Source: Firmicutes bacterium UBA993
Lineage (GTDB): Bacteria; Bacillota; Dethiobacteria; DTU022
DNA length: 21,155 nt
Assembly: GCA_002292015.1 (NCBI GenBank)
Contig: DBBD01000087.1
Location: 1 to 21,155, forward strand
Direction: 5' to 3'
Shown here: in pieces, positions 15,754 through 21,155 of the stretch
Layout of the letters: every line of letters begins with the position of its first letter
Numbering within the stretch: position 1 is the stretch's first letter
Notes under the pieces: model-generated
Database searches by the model: none
What the model saw: the letters and a program-made list of their open reading frames with translations, nothing else
What the model was told of the DNA's origin: nothing
Made by a program: the position numbers and the translations under genes

Positions 15754-15783
15754 AAGGTGCTCCCGGCGTGCCGGAAGCACCTT
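15754..15783 (-). terminator. Intercistronic hairpin downstream of tupA
   Basis: AAGGTGCT (15754-15761) pairs with AGCACCTT (15776-15783), extended past one mismatch by CCGG pairing (63-66 with 71-74), closing a 4-nt loop. It starts 7 bp after the tupA stop on the minus strand. There is no clean U-tract, so it is more likely an attenuator or an mRNA-stabilising structure that keeps binding-protein message above permease message. A second AT-rich inverted pair, TTAAAAAA/TTTTTTAA, lies at about 15705-15733. The remaining gap to tupB holds no gene I can support. Confidence 0.6.
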
Positions 15784-15790
15784 AAGAAGT

Positions 15791-16678
15791 TTATTCTAAC
15801 CCGTAACCGGGGAAGAAAAGGGTTTCACCATTAACCTGGTACGAGCTGATCAGGTTTTGGCCTTCTTCAGACATCAAAAAGTTAATATACATCATGGCAT
15901 AGTCGTATTTTACACCTGGATGCAGTTCAGGGCTGACCGCCATAACGCCGTACTGATTAAAGAGCTTGGGATCGCCTTCGAGAACGATCACCAGATCAAT
16001 TGTGTCTCTCAGCGACACGTAGGTGCCGCGGTCGGTTAAGGTATAACCGAGGCGTTCATTTGCGTGCCTGATTGTGTCGCCCATCCCCTGGCCGATCGAT
16101 TCATACCAGTTGTTTCCGGCCGGATCAATGCCGGCTGCTTCCCAGATGCGCAGTTCCATACGATGGGTTCCCGAATCATCACCCCGTGATATAAATGGTA
16201 CTCCGCCTGCAGCGATAAGTGTCAGCGCCTCTGCCGCCGTGGTTGCATTGCCAACACCGGCCGGATCATCAGCTGGACCGATCAGTACAAAGTCGTTATA
16301 CATCACATCAAAACGATCGACAAAAAAACCTTCTTCAACTGCTGTCAATTCGGATTTGCGGTCGTGAACAAGCAGCACGTCAGCATCACCGCTGCGTCCT
16401 GTTTCCAAGGCTGCTCCGGTTCCCTGTGAAACTACGCGCACTTCAAGGCCGGTTTGCTCTTGAAAAACTGGGTTTAAAAAATCAAGAAGCCCGGAATCGT
16501 AAGTGCTGGTGGTTGTGGCAAGGATAATATAGTCATCAATCAGCTGAACTTCTTCTTCCGGGGTGGGTTCAACTACCTCTGGTGGCGCAGCTGGGGCGCA
16601 ACCGGCAAAAATGAAAAGGACTGCAGTAAGCATTAAAACAAGCAGAAGCTTAGAAGGAACAGCGTTGCGATCAAACAT
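15791..16678 (-). CDS. tupA: Tungstate-binding lipoprotein TupA
   Basis: The extracellular solute-binding protein of the tungstate importer, 295 aa. The N-terminus has a basic start, a hydrophobic stretch and the lipobox FAGC, so it is a lipoprotein anchored to the membrane. ATTTSTYDSGLLD contains the TTTS oxyanion-binding motif of TupA, which differs from ModA. SRGDDSGTH is the second anion-binding block. The frame stays open to 16783, inside the leader RNA; ATG 16678 is preferred because it gives a normal signal peptide and is preceded by GAGGAGAG. The gene is under the tandem RNA leader. Tungsten is presumably for aldehyde oxidoreductase or formate dehydrogenase enzymes not present in this window. 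Confidence 0.93.
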   Translation of the reverse strand: MFDRNAVPSKLLLVLMLTAVLFIFAGCAPAAPPEVVEPTPEEEVQLIDDYIILATTTSTYDSGLLDFLNPVFQEQTGLEVRVVSQGTGAALETGRSGDADVLLVHDRKSELTAVEEGFFVDRFDVMYNDFVLIGPADDPAGVGNATTAAEALTLIAAGGVPFISRGDDSGTHRMELRIWEAAGIDPAGNNWYESIGQGMGDTIRHANERLGYTLTDRGTYVSLRDTIDLVIVLEGDPKLFNQYGVMAVSPELHPGVKYDYAMMYINFLMSEEGQNLISSYQVNGETLFFPGYGLE

Positions 16679-16764
16679 AAAACGTTCACTCTCCTCAAAT
16701 TGATTGTATGGTTGTATAAAAAAACATAACACCCACCGGAAAGCTACACGCGGTTTGCCACCAC

Positions 16765-16868
16765 GGGGTCCTCCTTTCCTCAACGGGAGGCGCTGCTGTT
16801 TCCGGCTGCGCCCTGTCGCCTGCTTTTAGTAGCGCCGGAAAGGCGCTTTTGAATAGACAGATCGAAGG
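16765..16868 (-). promoter_or_regulatory. Moco/Tuco-type riboswitch candidate, proximal copy
   Basis: On the minus strand this repeats the distal element: CCTTCGATC at the 5' edge, a local hairpin AGCGCC/GGCGCT (16847-16831), GCGACAGGG, then GGCGC-AGCCG-GAAA-CAGCA-GCGCC (16812-16789), TCCCGTTG and GGAAAGGAGGA. The outer stem keeps pairing while one base pair differs from the distal copy (C-G for T-G), a compensatory change. The hairpin at the same place has a wholly different sequence. Its 3' edge (GACCCC) no longer pairs with the CCTTCGATC edge, so the closing helix seems lost or re-formed. The family name is by resemblance and by the tup context. Confidence 0.55.
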
Positions 16869-16879
16869 TTAAAACTACA

Positions 16880-16917
16880 AAAATTAAAAATCGCATTTTT
16901 CCGTCGGAAAAAGCGAT
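16880..16917 (-). terminator. Intrinsic terminator between the two leader RNAs
   Basis: On the minus strand ATCGC-TTTTTCC (16917-16906) pairs with GGAAAAA-GCGAT (16902-16890, one A bulged) around a GAC loop and is followed by TTTTTAATTTTT. It ends transcripts started at the tup promoter before tupA unless an alternative fold forms. Its 5' arm contains GATCG, the same five bases as the 3' strand of the distal element's closing helix. Confidence 0.8.
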
Positions 16918-16930
16918 CATCATTAGTTTA

Positions 16931-17036
16931 CCCCGATCCTTCTTTCCACAACGGGAGGCGCTGCCGTTTCCGGCTGCACCCTATCGTCCACCTTTCGTAG
17001 CAAGCATATACCTACCTTAGAAAAAATGGATCGAAG
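16931..17036 (-). promoter_or_regulatory. Moco/Tuco-type riboswitch candidate, distal copy with closing helix
   Basis: A 106-nt structured RNA on the minus strand. The closing helix pairs CCTTCGATCC (17037-17028) with GGATCGGGG (16939-16931), nine pairs with two G-T. Inside are a small GTAG/CTAC hairpin, GACGATAGGG, a hairpin GGTGC-AGCCG-GAAA-CGGCA-GCGCC (16980-16957) with a GNRA tetraloop, and the conserved tail TCCCGTTGTGGAAAGAAGG. The position before a tungstate importer fits molybdenum/tungsten cofactor riboswitches. The terminator begins 13 nt after the helix. I cannot run a covariance-model search, so the family call is inference. Confidence 0.6.
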
Positions 17037-17065
17037 GCCTTGCCTATTAAGTTGTTTGCGATCTA

Positions 17066-17094
17066 AATATATAGCAACCCGCATTATTGGTCAA
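17066..17094 (-). promoter_or_regulatory. tupABC promoter
   Basis: On the minus strand TTGACC (17094-17089), a 17-nt spacer and TATATT (17071-17066). Transcription would start near 17059, just before the distal leader RNA, giving a leader of about 380 nt before tupA. The glyQS promoter points the other way from 17132. Confidence 0.75.
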
Positions 17095-17131
17095 GGGTTA
17101 TCTCACTCGAGTGTGGTGTAATTCCTTAAGG

Positions 17132-17160
17132 TTGACAAACAAAGCACCGGTTGTTAAGAT
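17132..17160 (+). promoter_or_regulatory. glyQS promoter
   Basis: TTGACA (17132-17137), exactly 17 nt, then TAAGAT (17155-17160). The transcript would begin near 17167, at the base of the T-box leader. Confidence 0.8.
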
Positions 17161-17179
17161 TCAAATTAACCAAATAGGC

Positions 17180-17395
17180 AACCAGGCAATGAAGGAATTT
17201 AAGTAGCCGGTTTCAGTGATCGTCCAGCAGCGAGCCGGGGTTGGTGAAAGCCCGGAAGAATACCGGTGAATGGCGCTCCCGAGCCGTGCGTTAACGATTA
17301 ATGAAGGGGGCCCTGTAACAGGCAGGGTCAAGTAGGGTGGAACCGCGGGATCAGATCCCGTCCCTATGGTTTTTGAACCAGGGACGGGATTTTTA
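17180..17395 (+). promoter_or_regulatory. Glycine T-box leader with terminator
   Basis: T-box leaders sense uncharged tRNA and allow read-through when the amino acid is short. The invariant T-box AGGGTGGAACCGCG is at 17334-17347. Stem I shows AGTAGCCGG at its base and the apical GAGCCGGGGTTGGTGAAAG. The specifier is GGC at 17272-17274, followed by GCTCCCGAGC, which reads glycine and fits the downstream glycyl-tRNA synthetase. The terminator stem ATCCCGTCCC (17355-17364) with GGGACGGGAT (17381-17390) is extended by TGGTT/AACCA and followed by TTTT. CCCT at 17362-17365 can instead pair with the AGGG of the T-box, forming the antiterminator. Confidence 0.95.
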
Positions 17396-17430
17396 TGTGT
17401 ACCCGGCCCGCATTTGAAGGAGGATGAAAC

Positions 17431-18309
17431 TTGGAACTGCAAACAATTATGATTAAGCTTCAGGATTACTGGGCCTCGCGGGGTTGCCTGATCTGGCAGC
17501 CCTACGATGTGGAAAAGGGCGCCGGTACGATGAACCCGGCGACCTTTTTAAAATCGCTCGGCCCGGAACCGTGGGCGGTGGCCTATGTGGAACCTTCGCG
17601 CCGCCCCGCTGACGGACGCTACGGTGAAAATCCCAACCGCCTTTACCAGCATCACCAGTACCAGGTGATAATCAAACCGACCCCGGCTGATATCCAGCAA
17701 CAATATTTAGACAGCCTGGCTCACCTGGGGCTAAATCCCCTGGAGCACGATATCCGCTTTGTTGAGGATAACTGGGAAGCGCCGACGCTCGGCGCCTGGG
17801 GTCTCGGCTGGGAGGTCTGGCTTGACGGAATGGAGATCACCCAGTTTACCTACTTTCAGCAGGTGGGTGGTTTCGACGTCGAACAAGTGCCGGTGGAGCT
17901 GACCTACGGCCTGGAACGGATCGCCATGTACTTACAGGACTGCGACAATGTGTTCGACCTGATTTGGACCGGCAATATCACCTACGGTGAGGTTTTCCAG
18001 CGGGTAGAATGGGAGCAATCGAGCTACAGCTTTGATCATGCTGATCTGGATCTGCTCTTCGGCTTTTTTAGCAGCTATGAGGGTGAGGCCAAGCGTCTCC
18101 TGGAGTTGAACCTGGTTTTTCCGGCTTACGATTACATCCTGAAATGCTCGCATACTTTTAACTTGCTCGATGCGCGGGGAGCGATCAGCGTAACCGAGAG
18201 AGCTGCCTATATCGGCCGGGTGCGTAACCTGGCCCGCTTTTGTGCCGAGCGTTACCTGAAGCAGCGAGAAGAAGCAGGTTATCCCCTGCTAACCGGAGGT
18301 GCCCGCTGA
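17431..18309 (+). CDS. glyQ: Glycyl-tRNA synthetase alpha subunit
   Basis: The class II catalytic subunit of the bacterial-type heterotetrameric glycyl-tRNA synthetase; with GlyS it charges tRNA-Gly with glycine. The 292-aa length is normal. Recognisable blocks are YWASRGCLIWQPYDVEKGAG near the N-terminus, AYVEPSRRPADGRYGENPNR (motif 2 region), FVEDNWEAPTLGAWGLGWEV, and LTYGLERIAMYLQ (motif 3). The start is TTG at 17431, with AAGGAGGATG just upstream. Expression is controlled by the preceding glycine T-box. Its TGA stop overlaps the glyS ATG by one base, so the subunits are translationally coupled. Confidence 0.97.
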   Translation: MELQTIMIKLQDYWASRGCLIWQPYDVEKGAGTMNPATFLKSLGPEPWAVAYVEPSRRPADGRYGENPNRLYQHHQYQVIIKPTPADIQQQYLDSLAHLGLNPLEHDIRFVEDNWEAPTLGAWGLGWEVWLDGMEITQFTYFQQVGGFDVEQVPVELTYGLERIAMYLQDCDNVFDLIWTGNITYGEVFQRVEWEQSSYSFDHADLDLLFGFFSSYEGEAKRLLELNLVFPAYDYILKCSHTFNLLDARGAISVTERAAYIGRVRNLARFCAERYLKQREEAGYPLLTGGAR

Positions 18310-20384
18310 TGACTACTGCTCACACACTACTTTTCGAAATCGGCTGCGAAGAGATCCCCTCGCGCTTTATGCCCGGGGCGTTGGAACAGCTAAAAAAAGA
18401 GGCCGCTGAACTGCTGGCCGGTTACCGGCTTAAGCATGGCCCGGTAGAAGCCTGGGGCACCCCCCGCCGCCTGACCCTGGTGGTGGCGGAGTTGGAAGAG
18501 TCGCAACCCGACCTGGTAGAACAAATTAAAGGACCGCCAGTTAACCGGGCCTACGACGAAAATAAAAATCCGACCAAGGCGCTGCTCGGATTTATCCAGG
18601 GCCACGGCATTAAACTGGATGCTGTGCGCCAGGAAGAACTTAAAGGCGCCGGTTACATCGTGATCGATAAGGAGACCCGCGGCCGCCCTACCTTTAAGCT
18701 GCTGCCGGAACTTTTACCGAAGCTGATCCAGAAGCTCTCTTTTCCGCGACCAATGTTCTGGCAGCAGAAAGATGTGCGCTTCGCCCGGCCAATTCGCTGG
18801 CTGCTGGCCCTCTACGGCAACCACCCGGTTCGCTTTAGCTATGCCGGGATTGAGGCGGGAGGGGCCACTTACGGTCACCGCTTTCTGGCGCCCGGGCCTT
18901 TTAATGTGGGCAGCGCCGATCATTACTTCGAGATCCTCACCGCTAACTATGTTGTGGTTGATCCGCTCAGGCGACGGGAGATGATCCTGGATCAACTGAA
19001 TCAAAAGGCTGAAGAGCAGGGCGGGAAAGCCCTGGTTGACGAAGGCTTGCTGGAGGAGGTTACTTACCTGGTCGAATACCCGGTTGCCGTTGGCGGCGCT
19101 TTTGACCCGGCCTACCTTGACTTGCCGCAGGAGGTGCCGATTACCTCGATGCAGTCGCACCAGCGCTACTTCCCGATTGTCGATAAAGATAGCGGCCGCC
19201 TGATGCCTTCGTTTGTGGGGATCAGCAACAACCGCTTTAATCCGAACATCAGCAAAGGCTACGCCAAGGTGCTTTCGGCCCGCCTGGCCGACGGGCGCTT
19301 CTTCTTTGACGAAGATCGCAAGGTGCCGCTGGAGAGCTATATCGAAAAGCTAAAGAACGTGGTTTTTTTAGAATCTCTTGGCACCCTTGACCAGAAGAGG
19401 CTGCGCCTGGTTGAACTGACTGAAAAACTGGGTGTAGCGCTTAAGCTGCCGGCCGGGCAGGTTGAAAGGGCAAAAAGGGTGGCCCATCTGTGTAAGGCCG
19501 ACCTGGTTACCAGCCTTGTTAAAGAGTTTCCAAAACTGCAGGGAGTGATGGGCCGCGAGTATGCCCGCCTCAGCGGTGAAAAGGAGGCAGTGGCCGTCGG
19601 TATTTACGAGCACTACCTGCCCCGTTTCAGCGGCGATATATTGCCCGGGTCACTGGAGGGGGCGCTGGTGTCGCTGGCCGACCGCATTGATACCCTGGCC
19701 GGTTGTTTTGCCATCGGTATCCAGCCTACCGGATCGCAGGATCCCTATGCCCTGCGCCGCCAGGCCCAGGGGGCGATCGCAATTATGAACAGCTTCGGGC
19801 TGCAGTTGACTATCGACGAATTTATCGGGAATGGTTTGGATACTATCGCGGAAGCCCTGAAACTCGATCAGGCGAAAAAAACTGAATTAAACGGCCAACT
19901 GAACGATTTTCTGGTGCAGCGGATCCGCTTTGCTCTGCAGGAAAAAGAGATTGAACATGATTTGATCGAAGCTGTATTAGGGGTGCCAATTAAAGCAGTT
20001 GCAGAAATCTTTAACCGGGCGACGGTGCTGAAAGATTACCTGAACAGCCCTCTGCTTAACGAGGTGGTTATCGCCTACAACCGGGTAGCCAACCTATCCG
20101 GAAAGACCGCGGGCGGCGAAGTTGATCAGGGGCTTTTTGAAAATATTGCCGAAGAAGAGCTGCTCAGAACCCGGCAGGCAGTGGAAAATGCGCTTAAAGA
20201 CCATGAAGATCCGGCTTTCATCCTGGAGAAACTGCAGATTCTCAGGCAGCCGATCGATAATTTTTTTGACAGTGTCCTGGTAATGGCTGAAGATGAAAAG
20301 CTTCGGAATAACCGGTTGAACCTGCTGGCCGCGCTCAAGAAAACTTTTAACCATCTGGCTGATTTTTCCAGGCTGCCGGTTTAA
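18309..20384 (+). CDS. glyS: Glycyl-tRNA synthetase beta subunit
   Basis: The beta subunit binds tRNA-Gly and is needed for aminoacylation by the alpha-beta tetramer. The 691-aa length matches the family. It begins LLFEIGCEEIPSRFM, has the family block TSMQSHQRYFPIVD, an HD-like central domain (VAHLCKADLVTSLVKEF), QPTGSQDPYALRRQAQG, and an all-helical anticodon-binding C-terminus. The frame is open back to 18240, but ATG 18309 is right: GGAGGTG lies 8 nt upstream, and the start overlaps the glyQ stop as TGATG. No clear terminator follows; 20385-20524 holds nothing I can support as a gene. Confidence 0.97.
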   Translation: MTTAHTLLFEIGCEEIPSRFMPGALEQLKKEAAELLAGYRLKHGPVEAWGTPRRLTLVVAELEESQPDLVEQIKGPPVNRAYDENKNPTKALLGFIQGHGIKLDAVRQEELKGAGYIVIDKETRGRPTFKLLPELLPKLIQKLSFPRPMFWQQKDVRFARPIRWLLALYGNHPVRFSYAGIEAGGATYGHRFLAPGPFNVGSADHYFEILTANYVVVDPLRRREMILDQLNQKAEEQGGKALVDEGLLEEVTYLVEYPVAVGGAFDPAYLDLPQEVPITSMQSHQRYFPIVDKDSGRLMPSFVGISNNRFNPNISKGYAKVLSARLADGRFFFDEDRKVPLESYIEKLKNVVFLESLGTLDQKRLRLVELTEKLGVALKLPAGQVERAKRVAHLCKADLVTSLVKEFPKLQGVMGREYARLSGEKEAVAVGIYEHYLPRFSGDILPGSLEGALVSLADRIDTLAGCFAIGIQPTGSQDPYALRRQAQGAIAIMNSFGLQLTIDEFIGNGLDTIAEALKLDQAKKTELNGQLNDFLVQRIRFALQEKEIEHDLIEAVLGVPIKAVAEIFNRATVLKDYLNSPLLNEVVIAYNRVANLSGKTAGGEVDQGLFENIAEEELLRTRQAVENALKDHEDPAFILEKLQILRQPIDNFFDSVLVMAEDEKLRNNRLNLLAALKKTFNHLADFSRLPV

Positions 20385-20524
20385 ATGCCGTGTGAAAAAG
20401 ATTATGAGCTAAAGAATAGCGGAGGGGTGACTGAAATCGGCAGCCTTGTCAATAAAAATCAGAAACTCGGGCAGTGGCCACTATCCTGCTATAGGGGTTT
20501 ACTCCGTAAGCGAGAAGGCCGGTT

Positions 20525-21155
20525 TCATACACCCCTCCGGAACTCTTCAATAACCTGCTGATAGACTTCCAGCGTGTTTTTAGCTGCCACCGGCCAGGAG
20601 AAATTCTCAACGGCCCTTTTACGGCCTTGTTCTCCCATCTCCAGGCGTAGTTTTTCGTCTCCCAGAAGTTTCGTAATAGCTTCACTCAGAGCGACGGGGT
20701 CTTTCGGAGGAACGAGCAGGCCGCAATCGGGAGTCACCACTTCCTTAAGAGCACCCGCCGTGGTTGTCACAACAGCAGTTTTACAGGACATGGCTTCAAC
20801 AGCAGGAAGGCCGAAACCCTCAAAAAGTGAGGACATCACCAGTAGAGTTTTCCTGCCGTAGATGCTGACAAGCTCTTCGTAGGTTAGCTTCCCGGTAAAT
20901 TTTACCCGGTGGTCCAGCTTCATCTTTTTTATCAAATCCGCCGCTGTTTGTTTGATTGGTGGGCCGTCATCGACAATGGTCAGGGTTATTTCCCCGGGCA
21001 GAAGTTTCATAGCTTCCAGGAGATAGACCAGTCCTTTTTTGCTGTCTTCGGTGTTTCCCACAAAAAGGAGCGCTTTTTCCTCTCTCTTTTCGCCTGTATT
21101 CCTGAAGAGGTCTATATCCATTCCGTTATATACGACTGAAACCTTTTCTTTTTTG
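20525..21155 (-). CDS. Glycosyltransferase, GT4-type (partial, N-terminus outside window)
   Basis: The C-terminal part of a GT-B fold glycosyltransferase that moves a sugar from a nucleotide-sugar donor. The frame runs to the window edge (KKEKVSVVYNGMDIDLF), so the ATG at 21121 is internal, not the start. The visible half contains LLFVGNTEDSKKGLVYLLEA, the donor-domain entry, VKFTGKLTYEELVSIY, and the EX7E donor-binding motif as EGFGLPAVE followed by AM. The acceptor is unknown; cell-surface polysaccharide or glycolipid synthesis is the usual role. It converges with glyS; 140 bp separate the stops. Confidence 0.9.
   Translation of the reverse strand, partial: KKEKVSVVYNGMDIDLFRNTGEKREEKALLFVGNTEDSKKGLVYLLEAMKLLPGEITLTIVDDGPPIKQTAADLIKKMKLDHRVKFTGKLTYEELVSIYGRKTLLVMSSLFEGFGLPAVEAMSCKTAVVTTTAGALKEVVTPDCGLLVPPKDPVALSEAITKLLGDEKLRLEMGEQGRKRAVENFSWPVAAKNTLEVYQQVIEEFRRGV

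Noticed and set aside
16679..16783. N-terminal extension of tupA to TTG 16783
   Set aside because: It would put 35 non-signal residues before the lipoprotein signal and translate the conserved 3' part of the proximal leader RNA. ATG 16678 has a good ribosome site.
16931..17036. Cyclic-di-GMP-I, cobalamin or RNase P RNA as identity of the leader RNA
   Set aside because: The GAGGAAAG and CAGGGTGC pieces recall RNase P, but the remaining conserved core is absent. The diagnostic segments of cobalamin and GEMM riboswitches are also missing.
18240..18308. Upstream extension of glyS
   Set aside because: It overlaps the glyQ coding end in another frame. ATG 18309 has GGAGGTG at 8 nt and the usual TGATG overlap.
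20385..20563. Short open frame starting right after the glyS stop
   Set aside because: No ribosome site of its own, no recognisable motif, and it runs into the opposite-strand glycosyltransferase gene.
1..21155. tRNA or rRNA genes
   Set aside because: No cloverleaf with a GGTTCRA-type T arm or rRNA signature was seen in any intergenic stretch.

Overview
The window looks like a chromosomal segment of an anaerobic, Gram-positive, Clostridia-type bacterium (Bacillota). The pointers are a glycine T-box leader ahead of glyQS, an RsgI-type anti-sigma factor remnant, a tungstate (tup) ABC transporter, strong GGAGG ribosome binding sites with many TTG starts, and REP-associated transposase debris of a kind common in such genomes. 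The species cannot be named from sequence alone.

Layout. 1-2010: a terminator of an upstream gene, then lepA with its own promoter. 2045-5696: de novo NAD genes nadA-nadB-nadC on the + strand; nadB and nadC are separated by a 177-bp gap holding two kinds of short tandem repeat. 5706-6296 (-): a small PlsC-like acyltransferase. 6472-7938 (+): a Cys/Met-type PLP enzyme behind a run of five CTTAAAG heptamers. 7952-9757 (-): a PAS-PAS-GGDEF-HD-GYP cyclic-di-GMP protein. 9943-10054: a 112-bp inverted-repeat element. 10080-11396 (-): an acetamidase/formamidase with a zinc-ribbon-like insert.

11467-14056 is an accessory patch. An orphan Dam-type adenine methylase sits between two 317-bp direct copies of an internally deleted REP-associated (RAYT) transposase element. 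An IS3-family transposase fragment and a 5'-truncated, frameshifted rsgI-like gene follow.

14118-16678 (-) is a tungstate importer, tupA-tupB-tupC, with a stable hairpin between tupA and tupB. Its roughly 380-nt leader carries two tandem copies of a structured RNA that I read as Moco/Tuco-type riboswitch candidates. The upstream copy is followed by an intrinsic terminator whose 5' arm can compete for the same strand as the aptamer's closing helix. Divergently, 17132-20384 holds a promoter, a glycine T-box with terminator, and glyQ-glyS. The window ends in a partial GT4-type glycosyltransferase on the minus strand.

The most interesting features are the duplicated riboswitch-like leader of tup, which lies back to back with a T-box, and the twin decayed RAYT elements bracketing dam, one of which supplies the last codons and stop of dam. 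No wholly new gene system is evident.
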